Positions 26,455-36,133 of a DNA stretch of 64,000 nt are shown piece by piece. The notes beneath the pieces were generated by a model. It did not search any database and was not told where the DNA came from. It was given only the letters and a program-made list of their open reading frames with translations. Made by a program: the position numbers and the translations under genes. The first letter of the stretch is position 1, and each line of letters starts with the position of its first letter. The stretch is from Variovorax sp. PBL-H6 (GTDB lineage: Bacteria; Pseudomonadota; Gammaproteobacteria; Burkholderiales; Burkholderiaceae_C): assembly GCF_901827155.1 (NCBI RefSeq), contig NZ_LR594659.1, forward strand, positions 310,001-374,000, read 5' to 3'.

Positions 26455-26892
26455 ATGCAGAACCTTCGTCTCCATCGGCTGTTCCGCGGCGCGGCCTTCG
26501 CATGTGCCTGCGCGGCCGTACCGCTGGCCTCCTACGCGCAGACCATGAACCCGGGCACCGGCACGCCACCCGCCATGAAGGTGCAGGGAAACGCACGCTT
26601 CGCATGCGGAGGCATCGGCTCGGACGAATCGGACGCCATGCGCGCCGCGATGAAGGATCACCCCCTCGCGCTCCTGTTCGCGCGCGCCGACGGCGCCTAC
26701 CTGGCGAACGTGGACGTCACCATCAAGTCCGCCGGTGGCGACACGGCACTGGCGATGCGTGCTTCCGGTCCCGTGTGCCTGGTCGACCTGCCGGCCGGCC
26801 GCTACACGGTGGAGGCGGCGACGGAGGGCATGGTCAAGACCCACACCGTCACCGTCGGCCGCGGCTCGCAGACGGCTGACTTCCGTTTCTGA
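26455..26892 (+). CDS. Small exported protein of unknown function
   Basis: A 145-residue protein with a signal peptide (RGAAFACACAAVPLASYAQ). The mature region is short and beta-rich: GNARFACGGIGSDESDAMRA, YLANVDVTIKSAGGDTAL and LVDLPAGRYTVEAATEG. That pattern resembles the carboxypeptidase-regulatory-like fold, with two cysteines possibly forming a disulfide. The start at 26455 follows GGGAG; an upstream in-frame ATG would place charged residues before the signal. No operon partner lies on this strand. The function is not recognised; a periplasmic binding or surface role is likely. Confidence 0.65.
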   Translation: MQNLRLHRLFRGAAFACACAAVPLASYAQTMNPGTGTPPAMKVQGNARFACGGIGSDESDAMRAAMKDHPLALLFARADGAYLANVDVTIKSAGGDTALAMRASGPVCLVDLPAGRYTVEAATEGMVKTHTVTVGRGSQTADFRF

Positions 26893-26904
26893 GCGCCAGG
26901 CACC

Positions 26905-27390
26905 TCAGCCCGCCAGCGCCTTTTCGATGTCCCGCTCCATCGAAGCCGGCGTGTCCATCGGCGCGTAGCGTTTCAGCACCCGCCCGTCCTTGCCGACGAG
27001 GAACTTGGTGAAGTTCCACTTGATGGCCGTGCTGCCCAGCAGGCCCGGCGCCTCCTTCGTGAGCCACTTGTAGAGCGGCGTCGCGCCGGAGCCGTTGACC
27101 TCGATCTTCTCCATCATGGGGAAGCTCACGCCATAGTTCTTCACGCAGAAGGCGCCGATTTCCTCGTTCGTGCCCGGGTCCTGGTTGGCGAACTGGTTGG
27201 ATGGGAAGCCGAGCACCGCGAGCCCCTGGGCGGCGTACTTCTTGTAGAGCGCCTCCAGGCCCTCGAACTGCGGCGTGAAGCCGCACTTGCTGGCGGTGTT
27301 GACGATCAGGAGCACCTGGCCCTTGTACCTGGACAGCGGCACATCGATGCCATCGATCTGCCGGGCTTCGAAGTCGTAGACGCTGGTCAT
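26905..27390 (-). CDS. Glutathione peroxidase family protein
   Basis: A 161-residue thiol peroxidase that reduces peroxides with thioredoxin or glutathione. The peroxidatic Cys is in NTASKCGFTPQFEGL, the Gln/Trp partners are in GFPSNQFANQDPG and IKWNFTKFLVGKDG, and a second Cys sits in IGAFCVKNYG. It is a Cys, not selenocysteine, enzyme. Its start codon overlaps the eamA stop (ATGA), so it is the last gene of the operon lplT-eamA-gpx. Confidence 0.93.
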   Translation of the reverse strand: MTSVYDFEARQIDGIDVPLSRYKGQVLLIVNTASKCGFTPQFEGLEALYKKYAAQGLAVLGFPSNQFANQDPGTNEEIGAFCVKNYGVSFPMMEKIEVNGSGATPLYKWLTKEAPGLLGSTAIKWNFTKFLVGKDGRVLKRYAPMDTPASMERDIEKALAG

Positions 27391-28301
27391 GATGGCGTGT
27401 CCTCCAGGATGCGGGAACGCCGATCATCGTCGCGCCCGTTCGTTCGTGCAAACGAGGACCACAAGGCCGCCAGCACGATCAGCGCGCCACCGGCCCAGAT
27501 GCGGGAATCCAGCGTGGCCGCGCCCAGCGCCACCGACGACACGCTGGCGAACAGCACCTCCGACAGCATGATCACCGCGGTGGCGCTGGCCGCCAGCCGC
27601 GCGGCGCCGTACTGCAGGCAGATGTTGGCGAAGACGAAGCCGGCGCCCAGCAGCGCGGCCCAGCCCGCCCATCCTGTCGCCGCCGGCAGTTGCAAGGGCG
27701 GCGGTGCGATGGCGCCCAGCGTTGTGCCGGCCGCCGCCGCCAGGCTCGCCACCAGCGCGCAACCGAGGAACATCGCGAGAGCACGCGATTCGCCAGGAGC
27801 CGCGCGCAGCTGGCGCAGCACGATGTTGGTCGCCGCGAAGCAGAATCCGGCCGCCACGCCCAGCCAGTCAGGCAGGCTCGAAGGCACGGGCCAGTCGGTT
27901 TCCGGTGTCTTGAGCACGACGGCCACGCCGGCCAGCGCGAGCGCCATGCGCGCGAGTGCCGCGGCGCGGGGCCGCTCGCCCAGGAAGATCCAGGCCAGCA
28001 GCACGCTCCACAACGGCATCAGGTAGAACAGCAGCACCACCCGCACCACGTCGCCCTGTGTCACCGCCCAGTTGAAGCCCACGTTGGTGAAACCGGCGGC
28101 CAACCCCAGGAGCGCCAGTCCCGGCCACGTCGCGAAGGCCTGCCAGGCAGGACGGCGCAGCCATCCCATCGCAAGCGTGATCGACGCATAGATCAGCGCA
28201 GTGGCCCACACCGGGTGCAGGCCATGGGCTTCGATCTGGCGGAACGGGAACCAGGACACGCCCCAGACGAAGGCGTTGACGACGAGTGCGAGTGCGGGCA
28301 A
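27387..28301 (-). CDS. EamA/DMT-family transporter
   Basis: A 304-residue inner-membrane protein with ten hydrophobic segments in two EamA halves (NAFVWGVSWFPFRQIEAHG opens the first; LGVAAGFCFAATNIVLRQL opens the second). These drug/metabolite transporters typically export amino acids or metabolites. No ATG is available near the family start, so the TTG at 28301 (LPALALVVNAF) is chosen, 13 bases after the lplT stop. The frame upstream overlaps lplT and is not conserved-looking. The substrate is unknown. Confidence 0.8.
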   Translation of the reverse strand: MPALALVVNAFVWGVSWFPFRQIEAHGLHPVWATALIYASITLAMGWLRRPAWQAFATWPGLALLGLAAGFTNVGFNWAVTQGDVVRVVLLFYLMPLWSVLLAWIFLGERPRAAALARMALALAGVAVVLKTPETDWPVPSSLPDWLGVAAGFCFAATNIVLRQLRAAPGESRALAMFLGCALVASLAAAAGTTLGAIAPPPLQLPAATGWAGWAALLGAGFVFANICLQYGAARLAASATAVIMLSEVLFASVSSVALGAATLDSRIWAGGALIVLAALWSSFARTNGRDDDRRSRILEDTPS

Positions 28302-28314
28302 GGCGGCGGCAGAC

Positions 28315-29619
28315 TCAGTGATGCTTGTCGCTGCGGGCGATCGCGAGCAGGTGTTCGACTTCTTCTGGATAGCGCTGCAGGTTGGTGCGGTGCCAGCGCT
28401 TGATGAGCCACATGAAACCCGCCACCACCATCCCGAAGGCGGTGATCGCCGAATACGCCGACAGCCCGAGGCCGGTGCAGGCACTGTAGAAGGCGCCGAG
28501 GATCAGGATGCAGGCCTGCTCGTTGAAGTTCTGCACCGCGATCGAGCGGCCGGAGCCCATCAGGTTGTGGCCGCGGTGCTGCAGCAGCGCATTCATCGGC
28601 ACCACCAGGAACCCGCCCAGCCCGCCCAGCAGGATGAGGAAAGGCACCGCGACCCAGATGTTGCCGATGAAGTTCATCGCGATCACCAGGATGCCCATGC
28701 CGATGCCCAGCGGGATCACGCGTGTGGCCATGTCCAGGCGCATGCGCATCGACGCCACCACGGCGCCTACCGCGGTGCCGATCGCCACCACGCCGGTCAG
28801 CGAGGATGCCTGCGCCGTGCTGTAGCCCAGCGCGAGCGAGGCCCATGCCAGCACGATGTATTTGAGGTTTCCGCCCGCGCCCCAGAACAGCGTGGTGGTC
28901 GCCAGCGAGATCTGGCCCAGTTTGTCGCGCCACAAGCGCGAGTTGCAGTGCCAGAAATCGGGCAGCAGCGCCAGCAGGTTGCGCAGCATGCCGTGCTGCG
29001 GATTGGCGCGCAGCGGCCGCATCTCGACGCCGGTGTCGGGGATGCGCGTGTTGAACCAGGCCGCGATGATGTAGATGAAGATCAGCGACGCAATAGCCGC
29101 CTCGGGCGGGGTGTCGATGCCGGTGTCGAGCACCGGGAAGTCCAGTGCCAGCAGACGGGTCGACAGCGCATGCCCCACCAGCTGACCGCCGAGCACGATG
29201 CCCAGGATGATGGAGGCAATGGTCAGGCCCTCGATCCAGCCATTGGCCTTGACCAGCTGCGAGGCCGGCAGCAGCTCGGTCAGGATGCCGTACTTGGCCG
29301 GCGAATACGCCGCTGCCCCGAGGCCGACCACCGCATAGGCCACCAGCGGATGCGAGCCGAACAGCATCATCACGCAGCCGACCACCTTGATCGCATTGCT
29401 GATGAACATCACGCGGCCCTTCGGCAGCGCATCGGCGAAGGCGCCGACCAGCGGCGCCAGCGCCACGTAGAAGATGGTGAAGATCGGCACCAGCGCCGCG
29501 CGCTGCCACTCGGCCGCGCCGCCTGTTCGCATCAATTCCACCGCCGCCACGAAAAGCGCGTTGTCGGCCAGCGACGAGAAGAACTGGGCCGACATGATCG
29601 TGTAGAAACCGCGCTTCAT
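28315..29619 (-). CDS. lplT: Lysophospholipid transporter LplT
   Basis: A 434-residue MFS protein that flips lysophospholipids across the inner membrane for reacylation. It starts MKRGFYTIMSAQFFSSLADN, the family's characteristic N-terminus. It includes SPAKYGILTELLPASQLVKA and about 12 membrane helices. In many proteobacteria lplT is fused to or beside the acyltransferase gene aas; here the next genes are eamA and gpx. It is transcribed divergently from alr with a 157-base spacer. Confidence 0.9.
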   Translation of the reverse strand: MKRGFYTIMSAQFFSSLADNALFVAAVELMRTGGAAEWQRAALVPIFTIFYVALAPLVGAFADALPKGRVMFISNAIKVVGCVMMLFGSHPLVAYAVVGLGAAAYSPAKYGILTELLPASQLVKANGWIEGLTIASIILGIVLGGQLVGHALSTRLLALDFPVLDTGIDTPPEAAIASLIFIYIIAAWFNTRIPDTGVEMRPLRANPQHGMLRNLLALLPDFWHCNSRLWRDKLGQISLATTTLFWGAGGNLKYIVLAWASLALGYSTAQASSLTGVVAIGTAVGAVVASMRMRLDMATRVIPLGIGMGILVIAMNFIGNIWVAVPFLILLGGLGGFLVVPMNALLQHRGHNLMGSGRSIAVQNFNEQACILILGAFYSACTGLGLSAYSAITAFGMVVAGFMWLIKRWHRTNLQRYPEEVEHLLAIARSDKHH

Positions 29620-29776
29620 CGATGGGCTGGCTGGCCAGAGGGGCTGCTGGCAATAGTGGAAGTAGGCCGCGGCACTGGCGGAAATGGGCGGTTATAGCAT
29701 GGGGGTGCAGTGTCAAAATGACGCCACCGCCCGTCTTGTGCGGGTGTTTGTCCTCATGTCCTGAACGGGTTTCGCC

Positions 29777-30865
29777 TTGCCTCGTCCGATCCTCGCCACC
29801 ATCCATGGCGCCGCCCTGGCGCACAACCTGGAGCGCGCGCGCCGTGCCGCGGTCGACGCGCGCGTCTGGGCCGTGGTCAAGGCCAATGCCTATGGCCATG
29901 GCATCGAGCGCGTGTTCGAGTCCTTCCGCGCCGCCGACGGCTTCGCGCTGCTCGACCTGGCCGAGGCCGAGCGCGTGCGCGCCCTTGGCTGGCGCGGCCC
30001 GGTGCTGCTGCTGGAAGGTGTGTTCGAGTCGCGCGACCTGGAGCTGTGCTCGCGACTCGACCTCTGGCACACCGTGCACTGCGACGCGCAGATCGACATG
30101 CTCGCCGCGCACAAGACCCAGGTGCCGCAGCGTGTCTTCCTCAAGATGAACTCGGGAATGAACCGCCTCGGCTTCCCGCCCGAGCGCTTCCGCGCCGCCT
30201 GGACGCGGCTCGACGCGCTGCCGCAGGTCGACGAGATCTCGCTGATGACCCACTTCAGCGACGCCGACGGCGAGCGCGGTGTGGCCCGCCAGCTCGAGGT
30301 TTTTGAACGCTTCACGCGCGACCTGCCGGGGGAGCGCTCGATGGCCAACAGCGCCGCCACCTTGCGCCATGCCGCCGCGACACGGGCCGACTGGGTGCGC
30401 CCCGGCATCCTGCTGTACGGCAGCGCCCCCGACTTTCCCGAGCACGATGCGGCGCACTGGCAGCTGCAGCCGACGATGACGCTCTCCACGCGCCTGATCT
30501 CGGTGCAGGCGCTGAAGGCCGGGGACACCGTCGGCTACGGCTCGCGCTTCACCGCCGACGGCCCGCTCACCGTCGGCGTCGCCGCGGTCGGCTATGCCGA
30601 TGGCTATCCGCGCCACTGCGACACCGGCACACCCGTGCTGGTGAACGGCGTGCGCACGCGCATGGTCGGGCGCGTCAGCATGGACATGATCACGGTGGAC
30701 CTCACGCCGGTGCCCGACGCGCGCTTCGGCGCCGAGGTCACGCTGTGGGGGCGCGCGTCGAATGGCGCCGTGCTGTCCATCGACGAGGTCGCGCAGGCCG
30801 CGGGGACCGTCGGCTACGAGCTGATGTGCGCGGTGGCACCCCGCGTGCCCGTGGCCGTGGACTGA
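29777..30865 (+). CDS. alr: Alanine racemase
   Basis: A 362-residue PLP enzyme making D-alanine for peptidoglycan. The PLP lysine lies in [13 protein letters not shown], the PLP-contacting region is [10 protein letters not shown] with RMVGRVS, and the second-subunit tyrosine is in [14 protein letters not shown]. It starts with TTG at 29777, since the sequence [18 protein letters not shown] fits the family start and no ATG is in frame. It is divergent from lplT. Confidence 0.93.
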   Translation: MPRPILATIHGAALAHNLERARRAAVDARVWAVVKANAYGHGIERVFESFRAADGFALLDLAEAERVRALGWRGPVLLLEGVFESRDLELCSRLDLWHTVHCDAQIDMLAAHKTQVPQRVFLKMNSGMNRLGFPPERFRAAWTRLDALPQVDEISLMTHFSDADGERGVARQLEVFERFTRDLPGERSMANSAATLRHAAATRADWVRPGILLYGSAPDFPEHDAAHWQLQPTMTLSTRLISVQALKAGDTVGYGSRFTADGPLTVGVAAVGYADGYPRHCDTGTPVLVNGVRTRMVGRVSMDMITVDLTPVPDARFGAEVTLWGRASNGAVLSIDEVAQAAGTVGYELMCAVAPRVPVAVD

Positions 30866-30882
30866 GCAAGGGAGCAGGCCGC

Positions 30883-31384
30883 TTGAAGGTGCTGTCCAAC
30901 TGGCGCTCCGTGCGCCTCTGGGAAACGCAGGTCGAGCGCGACCTGCACCGCGACAACGACCTGCGCCTGCACGGCCTGCTGATCGGAACATCGACGCTGC
31001 TCTTCATGTGGCTCGCGTCCTGGCTGCAGATGAAGGCCGGCGTCGAATCGCTGGCGCTGCGCTACCTGCTGACGCTGGGCGTGGGCTACCTCGGGTACCC
31101 TGGTCGGCCTGGCCATCGTTTTCGGTGCCGGTGCGCTGTCGCTGCTGTACTTCGGCTCCGAGGCCCTGCTCGCGGTGGCGATCGAGTTGGCCTTCGGCTA
31201 CGCGACCGCCACCGCCGCGATGCGCGTGGCGCGCGAAGGCTGGCTCACGGCGGCGGTGAGGCTGACCTGGAAACCGCTGCTCGGCGCGCTGCTGTGCGCG
31301 GTGCTGCTGGGCGCGGCGCTGGACCGCTTCATGCCGAAGGTGAACTCTCTGCCGGAGGCGGTGCGGGTGCTGCTCAAGCGCTGA
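30883..31384 (+). pseudogene. Frameshifted membrane-protein gene downstream of alr
   Basis: A frame opening with TTG at 30883 (ribosome site GGGAGC) encodes KVLSNWRSVRLWETQVERDL... and a membrane helix, up to LTLGVGYLG at about 31098. There the coding potential jumps by one base to the frame reading TLVGLAIVFGAGALSLLYFG through to AVRVLLKR at 31384. The two halves look like the N- and C-termini of a small multi-span membrane protein of Comamonadaceae. The middle looks short, so there may be an internal deletion as well as the frameshift. A sequencing error at 31095-31102 could produce the shift but not the shortening. Confidence 0.65.
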
Positions 31385-31395
31385 GGGCCTTCGCT

Positions 31396-32373
31396 TCAAT
31401 ACAAACCAAGCTGCCGCGCCTGCAACCGCGCAAGCCCCAGCAGCGCATCCGTAAAAGGCGTAGCGACGCCCGCACGCTGCCCCAGCTCGCGCACCACCGA
31501 CACCAGCGCATCGAGTTCCACCGGTCGATGCGCTTCCACATCCTGCAGCATCGAAGTCTTGAATGCCCCCAGCCTTCGGGTGACCGCATGCCGGTCCTCA
31601 GGGCTCTCGGCGATGGGCACGCCGATGCGTTCGCCGATCTCGCGCGCCTCCAGCATGATGGTCGAGATGAAGCCGCGCACCAGCTCGTCGTTGAGGATGA
31701 GGTCGGTGGTGGCGCCGGTCAGCGCACTGATCGGGTTGACCGTCATGTTGCCCCAGAGCTTGTACCAGACGTCCTTCTGGATTCGCGCCGAGAGGCGGGC
31801 CTCGAAGCCGGCCTGCTTCAGCAGGGCCTCGAGCTCTTGCGCACGCGGTGTCGCCGCGCCCGACGGCTCTCCGATGATCAGGCCGTTGCCGAAGTGATGG
31901 CGGACCACGGCGGGTCCGTCGAGCGAACAGCTGGCGTGCACCACGCCGCCGATCACATGGCGCGCAGGAATCGCGGCGTCGATCTTCCCGCCCGGGTCCA
32001 CCGCCTCCAGCTGCGTGCCGGCGAGCGGGCCGCCGAAGCCACCCTGCAGGAACCACCATGGCACGCCGTTCATCGCGGTCAGGACGATCGTGTCGGGCCC
32101 GAGCAGCGGCGCGATCCGCGCGGCCACGGCCGGCAAGGCAGGCGCCTTCACCGCAATCACCACGAGGTCCTGCACGCCCAGCTCGGCCGGGTCTGCCACC
32201 GCATGGACTGTGACGCGCGTGCGCTGGTCGCCGCGCAACAAGCTCAAGCCGTCACGCTGCAGGGCGTCGAGCGTTGCGCCGCGCGCGACCACATTCAGTG
32301 GGCAGCCGGCCTGCGCGAGACCGACACCGATCCAGCCGCCGATCGCGCCGGCGCCGTAGATGCACACTTTCAT
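31396..32373 (-). CDS. 2-dehydropantoate 2-reductase family protein (PanE/ApbA-like)
   Basis: A 325-residue NADPH-dependent ketoacid reductase. The Rossmann motif is KVCIYGAGAIGGWIGVGLAQ, and the C-terminal helical domain includes KLWGNMTVNPISALTG, where the family's catalytic Lys and Asn occur (DVWYKLWGNM). The start at 32373 places the Gly-rich loop at residue 7. It lies 10 bases downstream of a class II aldolase gene on the same strand, so it is more likely a hydroxyacid dehydrogenase of a catabolic pathway than the pantothenate enzyme. The substrate is not determined. Confidence 0.8.
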   Translation of the reverse strand: MKVCIYGAGAIGGWIGVGLAQAGCPLNVVARGATLDALQRDGLSLLRGDQRTRVTVHAVADPAELGVQDLVVIAVKAPALPAVAARIAPLLGPDTIVLTAMNGVPWWFLQGGFGGPLAGTQLEAVDPGGKIDAAIPARHVIGGVVHASCSLDGPAVVRHHFGNGLIIGEPSGAATPRAQELEALLKQAGFEARLSARIQKDVWYKLWGNMTVNPISALTGATTDLILNDELVRGFISTIMLEAREIGERIGVPIAESPEDRHAVTRRLGAFKTSMLQDVEAHRPVELDALVSVVRELGQRAGVATPFTDALLGLARLQARQLGLY

Positions 32374-32383
32374 CACAGTCCGT

Positions 32384-33175
32384 TCAATGCTTGTAGGAAT
32401 CGTCGATGCGATCGACCTGCCGCACCAGCGCGTCGAACACGTCCTGCCCGCCGCCATGCTTCGGGTTGAACTGCAGCGCGTCGCGGGTGCACCTGCGCGC
32501 GATCTCTTCGGACACCGGAATCGGCGCGCCCATCGACAGGGTGGTCATCTGGATCTCGCAGGCGCGCTGCAGGGTCCAGAGGATGGCGAAGGTCTGGGGC
32601 AGCGTCTGGCCCCAGGCCAGCAGGCCATGGTTGCGCAGGATCACGGCCGGCCGGCTGCCGATGCTCTTCAACAGTCGCGGCCCTTCGTCGGCATGGATGG
32701 TGATGCCCTCGAAGTCGTGGTACGCCACCATGTCGTGCAGCTGCGCGGTGTAGAAGTTGCTCTGCTGCAGGCCGCCCTGGAGGCAGGCCACCGCCACCCC
32801 GGCCGTGGTGTGCGTGTGCATCACGCAGTGCGCATCGGGCAGCCCGTCGTGAATGGCGGCATGCACGGTAAAGCCGGCGGGGTTGACCGGATGGCGCGAG
32901 CCGTCGAGCACCTTGCCCTGCAGATCGATCTTGACCAGGTTGCCGGCCGTGACCTCGCTGTAGTGCAGGCCGAAGGGATTGATCAGGAACTGCTTCTCGC
33001 CCCCCGTCACGCTATCGGGCAGCCGCACCGTGATGTGGTTGTAGATCATCTCGGTCCAGCCCAGCATCGCGAACACGCGGTAGCAGGCGGCGAGCTGCAG
33101 CCGCGCCTCCTGTTCATCGGGATGGATGGCGGGACGGGCCGTGCTGACGGCCTGGGGGGCGAGCGGGGTATTCAT
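32384..33175 (-). CDS. Class II aldolase/adducin family protein
   Basis: A 263-residue zinc-dependent aldolase-fold protein. Metal histidines are in CVMHTHTTAGVA (HxH) and a third in ILRNHGLLAWG; the N-terminal block is YNHITVRLPDS. The group resembles decarboxylase or aldolase relatives that act on small hydroxy acids. It is clustered with a PanE-like reductase downstream and a TctC receptor and IlvD-family dehydratase upstream, which suggests a sugar-acid or hydroxyacid catabolic cassette. A dispersed repeat separates it from the receptor gene. Confidence 0.85.
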   Translation of the reverse strand: MNTPLAPQAVSTARPAIHPDEQEARLQLAACYRVFAMLGWTEMIYNHITVRLPDSVTGGEKQFLINPFGLHYSEVTAGNLVKIDLQGKVLDGSRHPVNPAGFTVHAAIHDGLPDAHCVMHTHTTAGVAVACLQGGLQQSNFYTAQLHDMVAYHDFEGITIHADEGPRLLKSIGSRPAVILRNHGLLAWGQTLPQTFAILWTLQRACEIQMTTLSMGAPIPVSEEIARRCTRDALQFNPKHGGGQDVFDALVRQVDRIDDSYKH

Positions 33176-33212
33176 CGGCAGTTCCTTTTCTGTCAGCGAC
33201 TTGCCACTCTAG

Positions 33213-33322
33213 GAGCCCCCCGCCTGTTTGGGGGACACCGCGGGACCGGCTTTGCCGGACCGCTGGTGTCGCCCCCTTGAGGGGAGGCGGCTCCACGAAG
33301 TGAGCAAGCAACGGGGGTGGGC
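33213..33322 (-). repeat. Dispersed GC-rich intergenic repeat, copy B
   Basis: An inverted-orientation copy of the element at 1681-1775. Its reverse complement shares ACTTCGTGGAGCCGCC, a CCCC/GGGGG hairpin, ACACCAGCGG, CCGGCAAAGCCGG and CCGCGGTGT in the same order. It begins directly after the tctC stop and may serve as that gene's transcript end. Confidence 0.75.
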
Positions 33323-34315
33323 TTAGCCCTCAGCGGTGAAGCCGATCTGCTTCACGATGGGGGCCCACTTGGCGGTGTCTTTCTTGATCAGCTCCGTCAG
33401 CTCCCCCGGCGTGGAGGACATCGCCTCCAGCCCGAAGGTGGCCAGTCCGTCGACCACGTCCTTCTGCGCGAGCGCCGTCTTCATGGCCGCATTGGCGCGC
33501 GCGACCACTTCGGGCGAAGCCTTGGCCGGCAGCAGGAAGGCGAACCATTCGCTGTGCGTGACGTTCTTGACGCCCTGTTCCTCGAAGGTGGGCACGTCGG
33601 GCGCGAAGCGGCTGCGCTTGGCACCCGAGACGCCGAGGATGCGCACCTTGCCCGAGGCCAGGTGCTGGGTGATGTCGCCGATCGGGCCCGATACGGCTGC
33701 TACGTTGCCCCCCAGCAGGTCGAGCATGGCGGGCTGCGTGCCGCGATAGGCCGCGTGCTTGAGGTCCACCCCCGCGTTCTTGCCGAGCAGTGCGCCGATG
33801 AAGTGCGGCGTCGAGCCGGCAGCAGGCGATCCGTAGTTGGCGCCTTCGGGATGGGTCTTGGCCCAGGCGAGGTACTCGGGCACCGACTTCACGGAGGCCG
33901 GCACGGCGGGCCCGACGGCAAAGCCGAAGTCGAACTGGCAGGCGACCGTCAGCGGCGTGAGGTCCGCCAGCGGCTCGTAGGGCAGCTTCTTGTAGATGTG
34001 CGGATAGATGGTGAGGATCGAGGTCGGCGTCTGCAGGATCGTCGCGCCATCGGCCGGCTGGCCCTTGACGTAGGTGACCGCAATCTGGCCGCCGGCGCCG
34101 GTGCGGTTCTCGACCACCACGGCCTTGCCGTAGTCGGGCTGGAGGCGGGTCGCGACGCGGCGGCACAGGGTGTCGGAGGTGCCGCCGGCCGCAAAGCCGG
34201 TGATCAGGCGCGCGGTCTCGAAGGGCTGCGCCTGCGCGAAGGCCTGCTGGCCGAGGCTGGCGAGCAGCGCCGAGGCGCCGGTGGTCTGCAGCAGGTGGCG
34301 GCGGGTGAGGGTCAT
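33323..34315 (-). CDS. Bug/TctC-type tripartite tricarboxylate receptor
   Basis: A 330-residue periplasmic binding protein with a Tat-like signal (TRRHLLQTTGASALLASLG, then QQAFAQA). The mature domain shows the Bug hallmarks: LITGFAAGGTSDTLCRRVA, VVVENRTGAGGQIA and the HAAYRGTQPAMLDLLGG loop. Such receptors bind carboxylates or aromatics through two water-bridged ring carboxylates. No TctA/TctB membrane genes are present, as is common in this family. GGAGAC precedes the ATG. It sits between the aldolase and the IlvD-family dehydratase and probably binds a substrate of that pathway. Confidence 0.9.
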   Translation of the reverse strand: MTLTRRHLLQTTGASALLASLGQQAFAQAQPFETARLITGFAAGGTSDTLCRRVATRLQPDYGKAVVVENRTGAGGQIAVTYVKGQPADGATILQTPTSILTIYPHIYKKLPYEPLADLTPLTVACQFDFGFAVGPAVPASVKSVPEYLAWAKTHPEGANYGSPAAGSTPHFIGALLGKNAGVDLKHAAYRGTQPAMLDLLGGNVAAVSGPIGDITQHLASGKVRILGVSGAKRSRFAPDVPTFEEQGVKNVTHSEWFAFLLPAKASPEVVARANAAMKTALAQKDVVDGLATFGLEAMSSTPGELTELIKKDTAKWAPIVKQIGFTAEG

Positions 34316-34344
34316 GATGGGGGTGTCTCCGTGTGAGGGCGGTT

Positions 34345-36066
34345 TCAGGATTCGTCGCGCAGCCAGGTGACTGCGCCCGAATGGGTCACGGCGCCCTGGT
34401 GACTGGGGCGCACGGTGAGCGCGTATTTTTCCAGCAACCCGGTGTGCCGGACCCCCGCGTTTACCTGACGTCCGGCCAGGCGCGCGGCGATTTCTCCATC
34501 GCTCAACGCCACGGTGATGCTGCGCGCCTCGGCACGCGCATCGATGGCGACGATGTCGCCGTCGCGCAATGCGGCGATCGGGCCGCCCTCGGCCGCCTCC
34601 GGCCCCGCGTAGCCGATGCACAGGCCGCGGGTCGCGCCGGAGAAGCGGCCGTCGGTCAGCAGCGCGACCTTGTCGCCCATGCCCTGGCCGTAGAGCAGGG
34701 CGGTGATGCCCAGCATCTCGCGCATCCCGGGGCTGCCCTTGGGGCCTTCGTTGCGGATCACGATCACGTCGCCGGCCTGGTAGCGGCGGTTCTGCACGGC
34801 GGCCTGCGCTTCTTCCTCGGACTCGAAGACGCGCGCAGGCCCGCGGTGCACCAGCGTCTTCAGGCCCGCGGTCTTGAGCAGGGCTCCGTCAGGGCACAGG
34901 TTGCCCTTGAGCACGGCGAGGCCGCCGTCGCGCGTGATCGGCTCGCCGGCCTTGCGCACCACCCGGCCATCGGGCGCGGGCGCATCGGCCACTTCCTCGG
35001 CCAGCGTGCGGCCGGTGAAAGTGAGTGCGTCGCCATGCAGATAGCCCTGTTCGAGCAGCGTGCGCAGGATCACGCCGGCACCGCCGATGTAGAACACGTC
35101 CCGCGCCAGGTATTGGCCGCCCGGCCGCAGGTCGGCGACGAGCGGCGTGCGTGCGAAGACCTCGGCCACGTCGTCGAGGTGGAACTTGATGCCGGCCTCG
35201 TGCGCGATGGCCGGCAGGTGCAGCGCGGCATTGGTCGAGCCGCCGGTGGCCGAGACCAGGGCGCAGGCGTTCTCCAGCGCCTGGCGCGTCACGACATCGC
35301 GCGGCAACGGGCCCTCGCCCATCACGGCCTTCATCAGCTGCCGCGCCGCGCGGCGCATCAGCGGCGCGCGCTCGCTGAACACGGCCGGCACCATGCTGGA
35401 GCCGATCGGCGCCAAGCCCAGCGCCTCCGACACCATGCCCATGGTGTTGGCGGTGAACTGGCCCGCACAGGCGCCGGCGGTCGGCAGGCAGGCGCGGCTC
35501 ATCGCGTCGAGCTCTTCGTGTGTTGCGTCGCCGGCGAGCACCTTGCCGATGGTCTCGTAGGTGTCGACCACGTTGAGGTCGCGGCCGTCAGGCCCCGGCA
35601 TCTGGCCGGGCAGGGCCGAGCCGCCGTGCACGAACACGCTGGGCACATTGCAGCGGACCATGCCCATCATCAGGCCGGGGAGGTTCTTGTCGCAGGCGCC
35701 AATGGCGAAGATGCCGTCCCACTGGTGGCCGCGGGTGGATGCTTCCACGCTGTCGGCGATCAGTTCGCGCGAGATCAGCGAAAAGCGCATGCCCGAGTGC
35801 GCCATGGTCAAGCCGTCGCTCACCGACACCACCGGGCACTCGTGCGGCGTGCCGCCGCCCGCGTAGATGCCGGTCTTGGCATGCTGCGCCTGCTCGCGCA
35901 GGTTGAGGTTGCACGGGCTCATCTCGCCGCCGGTGTGGAACACGCCGATGTGCGGGCGCGCGATGTCCTCGTCGTCCTGGCCCAGGGCATGCAGGAAGCT
36001 GCGCGTGGTGGCGCGGATGGTGCCCTCGCGGATGATCGCGGAGCGGAAGCGCTTGGGATCGGTCAC
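34345..36066 (-). CDS. IlvD/Edd family dehydratase
   Basis: A 573-residue iron-sulfur dehydratase related to dihydroxyacid dehydratase and sugar-acid dehydratases. Cluster cysteines are in [17 protein letters not shown] and [16 protein letters not shown]. The C-terminal part includes [20 protein letters not shown]. It differs from housekeeping IlvD in the opening [11 protein letters not shown]. Together with an aldolase and a receptor, this favours a catabolic sugar-acid or hydroxyacid role. The GTG at 36066 ([15 protein letters not shown]) is the likely start; more upstream sequence is Arg-rich and not family-like. Confidence 0.85.
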   Translation of the reverse strand: MTDPKRFRSAIIREGTIRATTRSFLHALGQDDEDIARPHIGVFHTGGEMSPCNLNLREQAQHAKTGIYAGGGTPHECPVVSVSDGLTMAHSGMRFSLISRELIADSVEASTRGHQWDGIFAIGACDKNLPGLMMGMVRCNVPSVFVHGGSALPGQMPGPDGRDLNVVDTYETIGKVLAGDATHEELDAMSRACLPTAGACAGQFTANTMGMVSEALGLAPIGSSMVPAVFSERAPLMRRAARQLMKAVMGEGPLPRDVVTRQALENACALVSATGGSTNAALHLPAIAHEAGIKFHLDDVAEVFARTPLVADLRPGGQYLARDVFYIGGAGVILRTLLEQGYLHGDALTFTGRTLAEEVADAPAPDGRVVRKAGEPITRDGGLAVLKGNLCPDGALLKTAGLKTLVHRGPARVFESEEEAQAAVQNRRYQAGDVIVIRNEGPKGSPGMREMLGITALLYGQGMGDKVALLTDGRFSGATRGLCIGYAGPEAAEGGPIAALRDGDIVAIDARAEARSITVALSDGEIAARLAGRQVNAGVRHTGLLEKYALTVRPSHQGAVTHSGAVTWLRDES

Positions 36067-36133
36067 TGGAATATCTTCGCCTTCTTCTACGGTGCTATTC
36101 GACCTGGGAGCGGCCCTGCGGCGCACGGCGGTG

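Noticed and set aside
28193..30991. A very long open frame antisense to lplT and alr (over 900 codons)
   Set aside because: It is a GC-bias shadow: the translation is Arg/Ala/His-rich without domains, and it lies opposite well-supported genes.
31396..32373. Housekeeping pantothenate gene panE
   Set aside because: It is embedded in a catabolic-looking cluster (class II aldolase, receptor, dehydratase); the PanE/ApbA superfamily includes many other hydroxyacid dehydrogenases.
36067..36133. Separate promoter or gene between ilvD-like and hpaI genes
   Set aside because: Only 67 bases, with no clear boxes; whether the two are one transcript cannot be decided.
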